Of a DNA stretch of 64,000 nucleotides, positions 37,015 through 49,288 are shown piece by piece; the stretch's first letter is position 1; each line of letters begins with the position of its first letter. Source of the stretch: Pipra filicauda (taxonomy: Eukaryota; Chordata; Aves; Passeriformes; Pipridae); the NCBI RefSeq assembly GCF_003945595.2, contig NW_024104439.1, forward strand, positions 789,172 through 853,171. Direction: 5' to 3'. The notes below the pieces were generated by a model. The model saw only the letters and a program-made list of their open reading frames with translations, did no database searches and had not been told where the DNA came from. The position numbers and the translations under genes are program-made.

Positions 37015-38020
37015 TTGCACATATAAACATATAATCAAATTGCATTTGTCTGGACCTTATAAAATGAAGTTAAAATTTCTCCCTAGACAGAGATTGCTAC
37101 CAATATGAGCCTGACCTGTATCTCTGAGAGGTCTGATCAGATAAGACTACATCCAGACAGGAATCTAACCAGAATTGGATGAACCATGTTCACTGATCAG
37201 CTGTCCCAGCTGGTTTTCTTACAGGAGTTGAAAATATTGTAAATGTCCTCCCAAAATTGAGAAATAGGATGCCAGAAAGATCTATTACCACAACAGGTTC
37301 TTACGTTTCTCTACCCCAAGGAGAAACACCTCATTTTGTGCTCAAAATCCTTGAGTTTTTTCTTAAAGGGATTCTTGTTTTTGAGAAATATTGAGTTACC
37401 GGCTAACGCTGTTTGCAGTATCCAATGAGAAAATTAGTAGGCAGTTCTTGGGAGCAAATGCAGACACTTACCACCCTGTTCTCAGAGACAAAAAATGCAA
37501 ATATCTTTCTTCTGATCAAGAAATAAAGTCCATGCACTTCTTTCATGCAAGATCAAGTTTTTTTTCTGTTTAGAACAATGGAGATATATGGAAATGGATA
37601 ATCAGCCCTAGATCTTATTTTATTCCTAGGACCTTACATTCAAAATAACCATGCTAGAAATCTTTATATTAAATTTGATCACTAATCTAGTCCTCTAGTT
37701 TCCATTTTTATTTGGTCACCAAATGATTCCAAACCAGTCAGAGGAGCTGCATGAACTGATCTCCCCAACTAGACACTGGTTTTATCAAGTATTCAACAGA
37801 AGAAGAGGAACACTTAAAAATGTGGATCAGAGAAAAAAGTTATCAGAAGACCACCTTGACTTACTCTTACTCTCATTTGTTGACAGGGCTCATGCTTAGG
37901 ATGTAAGTTGTTCAGTTACAGTAATATATTTTCTTTCTAAGAAATCCGATTTATATTTTCCTAAAAATGTTCTTACTGTGTGTATTTTACTCTTCAATTG
38001 TCTTTTTGAAGTTGGATAGG
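37015..38020. other. Unique AT-rich sequence, no gene seen
   Basis: No coding or repeat signal that I recognise. Confidence 0.5.
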
Positions 38021-38060
38021 ACAGAACAGAACAGAACAAAACAGAACAGAACAGAACAGA
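38021..38060. repeat. (ACAGA)8 pentanucleotide array at a CR1 3' end
   Basis: Eight five-base units, one of them altered to ACAAA, directly abut the terminus of the following minus-strand CR1. Read on the CR1 strand, this is a (TCTGT)n tail. Such 3'-tail microsatellites arise by expansion of the CR1 terminal motif. The pure array is probably length-variable. Confidence 0.9.
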
Positions 38061-38275
38061 ATGGAATGTTACATTTGGAAGGGATGTACCATGGCCACCT
38101 AGTCCAACTCCCTGACCAATTCAGGGCTGAGCAAAAGTTATCTAGGGCATTGTCCAAATTCTTAAACAAAGACTGGCTTGTGGCATCATTGGGAAGCCTA
38201 TTACAGTGCCTGACTACCTTCTCAGTAAAGGAATGCTTCCTAATGTCAAGTCTAAAGTAGTCTAAAATCCAAGTA
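38061..38275 (-). mobile_element. CR1 3' fragment with pentamer tail, minus strand
   Basis: After the pentamer array come ACATTTGGAAGGGATGTACC, GGCCACCTAGTCCAACTCCC and then TTCTCAGTAAAGGAATGCTT and CCTAATGTCAAGTCTAAAGT. This is the CR1 3' UTR into the last RT codons, on the minus strand. The pentamer tail and a 3' UTR unlike that of the other copies suggest a separate CR1 subfamily. The right edge is diffuse. Confidence 0.85.
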
Positions 38276-39635
38276 GTATGGCCATTAGGATTATTCTTCT
38301 ACAGAGAGGAATGGCTGCATAAAGAACAAACAGAACTGTGGAAGGTTTTTGTTTTCTTGTTTTTACAGAAAATTCAAATACCTTATTCTGCACTTTCTCC
38401 AAATATTTTAAAACTTTTTTCAAACGTTTACTATCTATACGGGAGTAATTATACTCCTAAAGCATCCAGACTAAATCCAAGGTATTTTTGTGTTTGTCAT
38501 CACATCCTTTTAGATATTTTTAGTGTGATTCAACTTCCTCTGAAAGGAGGCACAATGTAAGTGCTGCTTTCCATAGGCCACCTTTAAAACAAGGGCATAG
38601 AGCATTACTTCATCTTCCGTTATGTATATCACGCATTTCTAAATGTGATATCAATGTAGTGTAAGCTGCTAAACACATCCTCATTTGCATACATGTAGAA
38701 AGAGATTTGCTGCTACTTCCACAGCTGGTTATTGCCACATCTTAGTGGTATTACACAGAAAATGTAAATCGGGGAATCCTTGATTTATTTTGTACAGCAG
38801 GAAAAAAACACTGAAAGAGAGCTTCATGTACCATTTACAATTATTTAGGTTTTGAAATCTGTAATATAGGAATAATTGCATGGAAAAAATGAGCTGGATG
38901 CATTTTTTCAAATGACTCGTGTGACATAAAATAAAGTCCCATGCTATTTTATGTTATTTAGGGTATTAATTTTACTTGGGTCACGGGAAAACAGCAACAC
39001 TTTCCGTAATGAAATGCTCTTAGGCTAATTTCCATTTGCATGCAAGCAACATCATCAGGTTTAGTACATCCACAGAATCGTACATACTTATACTGATATC
39101 TGCATGAGAAGAAAGCGAACAGTCTGTTGATTTATTACACACAAATTGAATGAATAAGATAACATTTTATTAGCAAGATACCATTATAAAAATGACTATA
39201 AATGGATACAATACAAGTGGTATATTGCTTTATCAGTGAATCTACTGTATGTTAGAACTTGGTACATGTTGTAATAAAAAGATAATTAAAAATATTGAAT
39301 CACAGAACCATACCAAGAAATAACCCAGTAACAACAAGCTCCATTAGTGAAACACTGTGTACTGCCAACCAAGTTCAAAAAAGACTGAAAAGTTAATTTA
39401 ATTTTTAAGGAAGAATGAAAAAAACCCCAAAGTCCAGACAGTAAAAGAATAAAGAATGTGAGTATTTTTCCAACTTTCTCTAAAACAGACTAAAAAATTA
39501 CATGGCACACAGATTTCTTGTTTGAGGAGCTTTATCTCATAGCTTTAGTGAGCATATTTGTGGTAAGGTGATATTCACACTCTTTAACTGTTGTAATATA
39601 GCCCACTAGAAACGTGTAGAAATATTTCAGAGGGC
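38276..39635. other. Unique AT-rich sequence, no gene seen
   Basis: I recognise no gene or repeat. The part at about 38900-39250 has many TAAT-type and TTTGCAT-type words and resembles conserved non-coding DNA in character, but this is only an impression. Confidence 0.4.
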
Positions 39636-39826
39636 TTTTTTGTGTTTGGTTGGTTTTTTGTTGGTTTTGTTTTTGGTTTTTTGTTGTTGTTTGGGTTTGG
39701 TTATTTTGTTTTGTTTTGTTGTTTGTTTTTTTTTTTTTTAATTATTGTTGTTGGTTTTTGGTTGTTGGTTTTTGGGTTTTTTGTTTCTTGTGTTTTTGTG
39801 TGGGGGGGGGGGGGTTTAGTTTTATG
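39636..39826. repeat. Long T/G-only tract ending in G13
   Basis: About 190 bp of the plus strand are almost exclusively T and G, in irregular GGTTTT, GTTGTT and TTTGGG units. The tract ends in a run of 13 G at 39802-39814. Only a handful of A and C interrupt it. Several GGG or longer runs make local quadruplex formation on the plus strand possible. The long open frames across it (rich in F, G, V and L) come from composition and are not genes. It may be a decayed simple repeat or the tail of a lost retroposon. Confidence 0.88.
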
Positions 39827-40611
39827 AACAGCACTGCCTAGCTTTGGAAATAAACACTTTCCTCTGCGCATCCCTCCTCCTTTCCCCTCAAGTCAACTGC
39901 TTCTCTTCCCTCCCTCTGGTCAGTTTAATATGGAGATGCTGCCTGAATCTTCTTGTACAGAATAAGCACACAACATTTTCTCCTGGGAGTTGGTTCATGC
40001 AAAACGCTGCCCTGCTGAGAGAGTAGAAATTTACCCATAAGACATTCTTCCAGCAGCAAGACTCCAGAGGAAACCTGATCAGAATTTTTAAAGACTTGCC
40101 TTGATTTTTTCTATAATTCCTTCAAAGTTTTAGGGAGAAAAAATATAAAGCAAATGTTTAAGGTTCGTTATACTTGGTCTTGACCAGAAACAGACTGAGA
40201 CATAGTCTCATCTGGGGATAGAAACTGAAAAGAAGACAGCAGTGGATCATTTTGCACAGATTTTTCTGCTGCTGTGTTCTCCTGTGATTTCTTTTTGTTT
40301 TTCTTTCTTCCTTCTGACTATCAGTTTATAGTCTCTGCAGCACTTCAGCTGATCGATACACCAGCTCTCCCCCTTTCACACACAGGCAGAATCTTACTGA
40401 CTTTAAGATATGCAGGTGGTATTTGCAAAATAAAACCCATTTCTTTTTACTACTTATGTTTGTGTCACTGATTTAATAAGAAAACATATCCAACTAACAT
40501 AGAACATAAGAAAGGTGATAATTTTTAAGTTGTTATTTCTTAAAGACCCTTGGAAAATTGTATGAGAATAGTGAATTTAAAATCTCTTTTAAGAAAGAAA
40601 CCTTTAATTTT
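39827..40611. other. Unique sequence, no gene seen
   Basis: No recognisable domain or repeat. Confidence 0.5.
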
Positions 40612-40665
40612 GGGCCTGATCCAAAGTCCAATGAATTCTCCCCCTTACTTCATTGTGACTTGAAA
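40612..40665. repeat. Possible ancient amniote repeat fragment
   Basis: TGGGCCTGATCCAAAGTCCA followed by ATGAATTCTCCCCCTTACTT resembles the old amniote phrase 'GGCCTGATCCAAAGCCCATTGAAGTCAATGG'-like. Only about 55 bp are convincing, and I cannot name the family. Confidence 0.4.
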
Positions 40666-43600
40666 CAGCTTTTTATTGTTTAATCTTACCCTGATCGATT
40701 TCAGCAGCACAGCTCCCACAATCTTTTATTATCATAATAAATTTAACTTTTATATTTTCATAGTATCTAAAAGTTGCAACTAGGGTAAAATCCAGTATGC
40801 CAAGTACTATTTAGAAATTCCTTATTAAATGACGGTCTCTTCCTTCAGAGGTTTCAGTTGTTAAGTGAGTTTGCAGATGACATATCCCACAGTTGCACAT
40901 TAGGCAATGCTGACACGATCAGACCTGATGAATCAGTGAAGTTGGCCAGGTGAATAGGGACTTCACAGAACTAAACTTTTATATGACAACATCTTAAGGA
41001 GAGGGAACACATCTCACATTTAATTTTAAACAAATGAGCATCCCTAAATAAGATATAATACTGGAAACTTTATTTTCTCCCTTCACTTCCTGCAATAGTA
41101 GGGAGATTGTTTTAGCCCTCTCTGCAGCAGTACTGGGACACTACATACATTCTAGTGACCGTGTTTTTTTAAAATATATTGCAAGTGGATCCAGGAGTTA
41201 CAAAACTTATATGAGAGAAAAGGAACTTAACAATGAGGGTTCAAATTTTGTGTGTGTAGATTAAGAAAAGAAGATTGAGATGTGGTTACAATATTTAAGC
41301 ACCTTAAAAGAAAAAACCACCAAGCTGTAAATGACTTCTAAATTCCACGGAAACAGATGGAACAGGGAATCGTGATTGGAATTTATGTCCAGATAGAATA
41401 AATATGGAAAGCAAAGCACAATTGTAGCAATGACAGCAATAGATTCTTGGAAGTACCTACAGAAGTGTGGATTCCCTTTATTTTGATAAATTTGAATCAA
41501 AATCAACTAGAAAAGCAGCACTAGCCAAACAAAAGTAAAGAGGATAATTGATGAGATAATCAGTGATATTCTGTGTCCTGGATATAAGAGTTTAAACTAC
41601 ATTACTGATAAATTTAAAGATTAGAAGAACTACTTGTTCGGATAAAAAGTAGGGATTTTTAATTCATTTTTGTTCTAAGAAACTTAGATTTCTGCTAAAA
41701 AGTTTTTATTTTAGAGAAACAAGATCTTGGGGCACACGTATATCTCAGCTCCTGTAGGATACCTGGCACTTCAATCCAAACCCCATTCTTTGAACTCATG
41801 ATTCTGTTTTCTAATTCTAGTTCCTAAGGACTTCTCATAGTTACATCACATTTCTGACTATTCATTAGCAGCATTTCACTTTATTCTCCTGTCTGTAGTG
41901 ATATACTACCTAGCCCGGGGAAAGTGTTTCATCTTGTCCAAGTGTCCAGCTGTACAATAATGCAAACACAAAAACAGGAATCATAGTAAACAATTAATAT
42001 GATGCACATTCAAGACATCTAACTGCTGTAATGAAGCAAAAGTACTTCAAATAAACTATAGATAGTCGAGGTACTATCTCTGCCATTGTTCTGAGATGCA
42101 CGAATACTATTCCAGTCTGCTGTGGTCTGATTCACAAGTAAACCCAGTACCTGGCAGAAGCATTGAGATGATGAAGCAGAATCACAGCTGGAGGATTAGC
42201 CTGAATCACAGCTGGAGACTCTTTTGACTGGATGGGATCAATTCCAGTAAGTATTACATGATGCATCGTGATTAGATTTAGTGAGGGATGGGGGAGAATT
42301 TAAGCATTCTTGGGAACTGGTGGTCTAATGTTTCTCTGCCTCAGGAGCATGTACAATGCCAATCACTTAGTCAACAAAACGTAAACATAAACTACTCCGC
42401 ATTCTTTCATATGATATGATATGCAAAAAGATAGACACTATGACTACTTTATGTCCATAAGCTTAGTGTAGCACTTATTCACTTTGTTCTCTCTGCTCAC
42501 TGTGTTCCACATTTACCACAAAATAACAACAAGACATAGGTTAATAATGAAGGAGATTACTTTTAAAAAGCCATTTTTTTTATGGTTAGTTTCCAGGAAG
42601 ACACGGTCTTCTCTCATTTACACTACTCCTCTGTGTTTTGATGCAGAGGCAATCTACCTTTGCATGGTTTTAATTCCTCATGATGTCATGCTCTACTTCA
42701 AGTTATAAAAACACAAAGCACAAGCCCCTCACAACTGGCCCTTTTACCTGGTGTCCATGTATATTTCTGTCATTTGTACCTGAGGGTGGGGGTCTTATTT
42801 TTGAAACTTTCACTCTGGCTACTGGAAATGTTCACCTCCTGATCCTCAAAATATTCTGAAAAGCCTTCTTTTCTTCTTATGAAAGCTGTGCAAAATTAAT
42901 TACAAAACTAAAACACAGAGAAGATGTAACCTATTGGTATTTATGCTTAATCTCAAGATTTTTGCATTCCAGTCTTCCAAAAATCACACTCCATAGAGAT
43001 TCTACAGCTACTTATGATCAATTTAAAAAATTCCATTCTTATATTCACACATCCAGTAAAAGGTTTCTTAAGTTAGCAAGAAAAGGTTAACCTGGAACAA
43101 TGCTCCGACTATTAAGGTCTATAAATAGATGTTCTGCCAACACATAAAATATTCCTTATCTTATAAAAATTCAGGTAGCTTGGACCTTCCTAGACTATCT
43201 TATATAAAAACCATGAACCTATGACAACTAATGTCACCAGTGGAAGTTTCCCCTTTTCTGTCAAATGGCCAGTGCCAGGCACAGAGGTCGCACACACAGT
43301 GCAAGAACCAGATCAATAACTTTAGGTAAACAAGTGTTGCAACTTCAAAAACAAAGGTGTCTGTACTAATGAAATGACTCTTATGCCCCATTCTGTTAGG
43401 GGAGAAATAGGTGTCTCTTAGTAAGCCAGAAAGCTTGTGTGCTAAATGGGCAGGTATACACATAGTTTAAGGAACAAGGAACGCTTGGCAAAGGCATCTG
43501 TTGCAATTCATGCACTTCTTGGGAGTTGAGGCACTGTATTCAGCAAAACATTTCCAATAAATCTACTTTTGCCCTAGACGTTAAAATTTCCTTTTGTGCT

Positions 43601-46600
43601 TAGAATAGCTTGCCTCTTTTTCTTTTTTTTTTTTTTTTAATTTTTAAAGGAGCATCAGTGATTTTAAAATTATGTCTGTGAGTGAGAACAGGGACAGTGT
43701 TTGGAAAGGGGAATACACAGCATCTTCTTGGAAATTAGTGTACAGCACCATTATTGCACTGTGTGTATCCATGGTTTCTCTTTTCAATAACACCACAGTG
43801 AATAAGAATATGTGATAGTAACCTTGTGAAGAGCAAACGACCATAGGCTTTTCTCTAGTGCTAAAACAGCTTGCACATGGAGAAGAAACATAGAAGTTAC
43901 TTTGCCTGACACCAGATGTCACACCTGTCACGACTTCAGGTAAAGGTCCCAAAATAAAGAGAACAGTAGCCTCTTTAGACATTGCTATATATGAAGATAC
44001 ATAGAGATCTTGGACCAGAAGATATGTTGATTTCCAAACAGTGTCCTAGTGTGCAAGAAAATCCACTGTTCATTGGTTACTGTGTACACATAGTATAGGT
44101 GACAAAAGTGTATTGATTTGAAAGAGTAAACTTGAGTGTAGAGCCTAAACTCCTCTATAGGCTGTATACACTGGACAAGAGCTATGTCTTGGCAGTGAGG
44201 AGCGCATGTTGCACATAACAGAGAACAGCCTCAGGGATCAAGTAACTATAATCATAGGGAAAACATTTGTTTTATTTGCATTATAAAAGTGAGATTCACC
44301 TTGAATCTACTGGCTTAAAAGCTCTTTAGAAGATAGTGGAAGGCAAAGGAAATAAGAAGGTTGGCTAGCAATTCCTCCAAGATAACCCTATTTCCCTATA
44401 AGTTAATTTTAACAGGGAAAAATAGGTAGCAAGCATGTATATCTATGCCTCTCTATAGCATAAGATACAAAAATTTATTTGATTATTACTATCAGATTAC
44501 TGCTTTTGAAAATTTCCTTACAACTTCCTGGTTACATTAAAATTTTACACCAAGACATACAGCCCAATACAAAATGCATCAATTAGCTATGGCATTTGTA
44601 TGCCACACTAATAGTTAGACTACAAAAATACCTGTAAATGTATGAATTAGGCAGATAACAGAGACATAAATTTAGACAGGAATTTGCCCAAACTTTGCAA
44701 GTTAAAAAAACCCTGAAGTTATTTAATTTCCATTAGTGAGAATGAGAAAATATGCTATTGGAAGAAAACCTTTCTAAAAGCAAAGAGCAATTATGCTTCA
44801 TGCTCAAAAGACCACAGATTCCACATAAAACTCACAATGCGCTGCCAATTATTTGGAGTTCAAATTCCCTTATTGTAGCAATTGAAACAATCTCAAAGAC
44901 TGCAAAAATTACCAAGTTGAAAAATCTATTCTTTAAAATATATCATGCATTCATTTTGCACATAAACGATCTTAAAATATTTCAGAAGGTGCTGTACTTT
45001 TTGGGTTTAAAAGTAAAAATAACATCTATCACTTTAGTAACACTGTTAGACATCTTTTAAATAGATATTTAACAGAATTACAGACATGTTGGAGAAGATA
45101 GCTTATATTCACTGAAAAGGCTACTGTAGTGCATTAGTCTTCAGATAAAGTAATAGGATCTTTTCCATGTATTAACAATCCTTCATACAAAAGATTTCTT
45201 AAAACTTTTTAAACAGCTTTATCAAGCCAAGGTTACAAAGCACAAATGGGTAGCTAAATGATACGTTGTTACTGAAAAAGGTATTGCTCGAATCCATACA
45301 GATTTTGATTGCTTTAGGAAGAAGAGGAATTTGCAAGGTTTGCTTCTTTAAAACTAAAGTGTATTTTAAAATTCACAATAGCATAACAAAGTGAAAGGTA
45401 GTCCTGTAGTGAAGATTTTTTTTACTATCTCACTTACTTCTAAAGAATCTTTAGCAGACCAGTACGATTTAAGCTGCAATGCATTGATTTATCCCATCTG
45501 ACATGATCACAGAGACCAGCACCACATTAAAACCTCCAAAATTTGTTGCCGACTTTCTGCTTGAAGCTCTGGTAATTGCAAAGGCAATGCTAATTTTATG
45601 CTACAAATAACTGTTTTAAGAGCAATATTTACTTTAAAAAGTAGAGATATATTCTATTCCGGTCAAATTCCTATTGATAGCAATAACAGCTGTATATTCC
45701 AGAAGGTGGCTGCATATAGAGAGAGAGCAAGAGCTTCTAGCATTTGCACATACATATGCACATTTATCTACCCAACATCCATCACCCCACCAATGATTCA
45801 AGTACTACTAAATGTGTATTGGTTTCTGGTTCCCACTTCTTTGTCTTAATCAAGAGTGTCCAAAGAGGCTTGTACACCTACACTTACAATTTGTCCATTT
45901 CTCTGGTTCAAATTTCAAAGGACTCAGGATCAGGAAATATAAACTCAGGCGTTTGGCAAGGCACCCAAAAGTAATAGAAAAAAATACGTTGTGTGGAACA
46001 AACGATGAATCAGTCTTTTATTCATTTTTCTGCAAGGTTTGTAGCAAATAAATGAGCCTTTCTTTTTGGTGCTACCACAGCATAAAAATAGAATCACTGG
46101 AACATGTTGGAATAGCCATAAAAAGTGAATAAAAAATAGAAAGAATGGCTCTCAAATGCCTACATAAAGCTAAGTCAGGGCTATAAAAACTGCTGCATCT
46201 AATTTCATAATTTCTTTCTGCGTTTTCATGCAGTCAGCCATTCCAAATTGTCCTGGAGCTCACTGTCCAAGGATATTGAAAAAAACTTTATCTAATTCAT
46301 AATACGAAATATTTTTTTTATTATCAGTATTTCCTATTGATGTCATCATTGCTAAAAACAGCATTAGCTTTGAACCAAATAATTACCAGAGTAGGGCATT
46401 CACCCTTTGCTTCCCCTTCCCCAAGATTTTTTATAGACTTACATTTCATTTGATTTTCTGTACACCCCTTAACAGTTTGTGAATTTTCATTTCTCTCTAA
46501 GATATGAATATATTATACTAAAGGATATTATATAAATGAGACCATTATTCAAAATGAGAACCTTCTCTACTAACAGCATCACTATTTGCAGAGTATGAGA

Positions 46601-48066
46601 AAAAATAAATGTCTCCCATGAGTGACTAAATGCAAAATAAAAAGTAACCACTCAACTTTAATAGTTTAAAAATGCTATTAAACGTAATGGCTCTTCAACA
46701 TTCAAGCAGCACTATGTTTTAAGTGATCTTCATTTTTAAAGAACTATTTTATTTACATTTGAAATATTGATGGTGCATAAAGTTCTGTTCATGTAGTAAT
46801 GCTAGTCAAAAGTATTTAAAATAATTGACACAAGACTGAAGCCATAAGTTTGCTCTGTCCCTAGGCTGAGACTCCAGTGCTAAAAACATAAACATCTGAA
46901 GAAATAATAAGAAACACCTACTCCGCAGTTCACAATTGTCAAAAAAGCATCTGTGACTTTCTTAGTAACTAAAAGAAGGAATATCAAAGTGAAACCTACC
47001 AGGTTATTAAGCAATAAAGTAGTAACTCAGTCTGGTTTTTTACTGTTTGAGGAGAATTCTGGCTCTGGATATACGTTCCCAGAAATTAACTCTTTAGGTA
47101 GTAACTTTATCATCAAAAATTATGGATGTAAAAGAGCTTTTTCAAAATACCAGAAAGATCATGCTTGCATTTAAACAGGCAAAAGGATAGAAAGATTATT
47201 TTTAATTTGTGATGCTGTCTTTAAAAATAAATTCACATTACTATTTCTTGTGTTGCCTGGGAGTGAAAGGCAAAATCTTCTGGAGGCACTACAACTGATT
47301 TCCCATATTATTTTGTCACCTGATATGGAGCCTGGTGGCCAGGCCAGCACAGTATCCATATAAGTGCTCTGAGCAACAGCATATTTTGTGGGGAAACAAA
47401 CAAATACACCTTCTCTTTACAGGAAAACAAAAAGACTACAAGCCCAATTTATGATTCCACAGTTACTAGTGTGCCAGTAGCATACAAAGCTGTATGGGAC
47501 TCGAGTAGCCTAGCAAATGATGTGAAGTAGCCAGATCCACAGGATCTGTCTCTCCGGTGAAACACGGAACTGGAAAGGAAGCAGGGAACACTTGGAGAGC
47601 ACAGCTGGCACACAGTGCAAGCATAAGCTATAAATTATGTAGCCTTAATCTCTTTTACTCAGTTGAATTCATCCTAAATTTCTGTATAGTTACATATCTG
47701 CCTAAAGAGCACTCCTGTTTAATGCTTTTAAGAGTAGACAATGAAAAAAAAAGAATGGTTACATCCATTTACCAAAAATGTAACCAACCATAAGCAGCAC
47801 GGGCTTTGAAACATGCCAACAACTACAGCTTACTTTAAAGATGGATAAAAAATTCAGAGCATATGTAACCTCAGAAAAATTCTCAAAGACCTACTAGCCT
47901 GGACTGGTAGGAAGGAGACCAAGTTGTCAGTCTCCCCAGTATTAGCCAAGGAGTAGATCAAGAAGTCACTGGTTAACTAAACAACACAATTGTCATTTAT
48001 TGGCTTTTATTCATTAGTAGCTTTATTTCCTATTTTATAATCGGGAAAATTAAACTCTTAGATCAC
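40666..48066. other. Long unique AT-rich stretch, no gene seen
   Basis: Over 7 kb contain no recognised gene or transposon. A T run of about 17 lies near 43624-43640. A near-duplicate GAATCACAGCTGGAG phrase occurs twice within 30 bp near 42178-42217. Open frames of about 100 codons (43644-43982 minus, 44752-45060 plus) lack known domains and are consistent with chance. The lack of repeats over this length may itself reflect constraint or an old, quiet region. Confidence 0.5.
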
Positions 48067-48114
48067 CTAGAATAGATGTATATTTATATACATATAAATG
48101 TATATTTATTCTAG
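48067..48114. repeat. 22-bp inverted repeat, 4-nt loop, G-U compensated
   Basis: The left arm at 48067-48088 (CTAGAATAGATG then TATATTTATA) faces the right arm at 48093-48114 (TATAAATGTA then TATTTATTCTAG) across TACA. Nineteen of 22 positions pair by Watson-Crick rules, and all three mismatches are G-T, so as plus-strand RNA the stem would pair fully with G-U wobbles. The ends are CTAG. It could be a small foldback element, a cruciform or a short RNA hairpin. Confidence 0.8.
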
Positions 48115-48584
48115 AACAAACAGAATAATTTTCTTTTTCAAACAATAATGCTTAATTGTTAAGTACAATAAATCTAGAATGCTTTTACCCTCGCAGAGCA
48201 AGCAAACAGAGACTTGGAGTCAAATGTTTTAGAAGCAGGCAACCTCAACAACAGTAACACTCTTTGGGCTGCTCTATAAAGCACTAAAAGCCTGTTGGGA
48301 AAATGGTAATCCAAACACTTGGGTAGAAGGAAAAGTCTTTCCGATGTAATGAGTATAAGCAGTGAGAGATACACAACAGACAGGGACTGACTGCGACTTT
48401 GGGATATTCTGCAGTGCTCCTTAGAGTTTTTTACACCTCCTTATTTTTCATTTGTAAATACTAAAGGGTAGCATTTAAAAGACCAAACTGACAGGGAGGC
48501 CAATTGGAGTAAATTTTGCACATAGAGATAGTTAAAACAAAAATCCCAAACATATTTTTCATAGATTTTTGTGAATTATATAAA
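48115..48584. other. Unique sequence, no gene seen
   Basis: Nothing recognisable between the hairpin and the MIR-like fragment. Confidence 0.5.
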
Positions 48585-48700
48585 GTCACAGGATAGGAAA
48601 AGATTAAATTACTTGTCCAATATCACACAGCAAGACAGGGACAGAGTTTAGAGGTAATCCAGACATATGCCCATGTAGCAAACTATTTACAACTTTGCTT
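48585..48700 (+). mobile_element. Ancient MIR-like SINE fragment
   Basis: CACAGGATAGGAAAAGATTA, then AATTACTTGTCCAATATCAC, then ACAGCAAGACAGGGACAGAG follow the conserved MIR/CORE-SINE order: a 'gaggaaactga' block, a 'taacttgcccaaggtcacacagc' block, then a 'ggcagag' block. The match is better here than in the copy at 24500-24690. The element predates birds, so the copy is very old. Confidence 0.65.
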
Positions 48701-49288
48701 CCCCTTCCTTATATCCCTTCCAGAGTACGTACTAGTCATGTACCTACTTTAACTGCCAACATTTTGCTGACAGCTCAGTGGTGTATCTACACTCAAATTT
48801 GATTTCTGTCCCCTCAAAACCACATCTGGCATTTCCAAATGGTATAACTCATAATTAAAACATGGACACCACTAATTTCTGTTCCCAACTGTCATTCACA
48901 TCCTACAGTGTCACAAGTCAGTGTTCTCTGCAGACATGATAGATACCTGTCCTTGCACTGAATCCTATCACCTGCCAATCTTCTTCCTCCAAATTATTTC
49001 TATGGTTGTTTTTTCTTTCTTTTAGAGTCAACACCCTCCTCTCATTTCTTAAAATTCTCCATATACCAATCTCAAGCACAGCATGTTGTAAAACACATCT
49101 GTGCTTTTACTGATTGAACTCCTATATACCAGCAACCAGCTCCACCTTTTTTCCTAGTGTCTGGCCTTTTCTTCAAGGCCCTGCACCACTCTGCTTCCAA
49201 GTGCCTGCCTCATTCACGTCTCTGTTTTGGTTGTCATGGCTACAACACCAGTCTCACATCCAGGCTTCATTTTCCTCATTGACAATTT
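48701..49288. other. Unique pyrimidine-rich sequence, no gene seen
   Basis: The plus strand is rich in C and T (for example CTTCTTCCTCC and CACCTTTTTTCC patches). No gene or repeat is recognised. Confidence 0.45.

Noticed and set aside
39642..39841. Hydrophobic 'membrane protein' frames over the T/G tract
   Set aside because: F, V, G, L and C dominate simply because the codons are made of T and G. The repeat explains it.
43644..43982. Minus-strand open frame of about 112 codons
   Set aside because: No known domain and no supporting signals; treated as chance.
44752..45060. Plus-strand open frame of about 102 codons
   Set aside because: Residue use reflects AT-rich composition (K, I, L, N) and no motif is visible.
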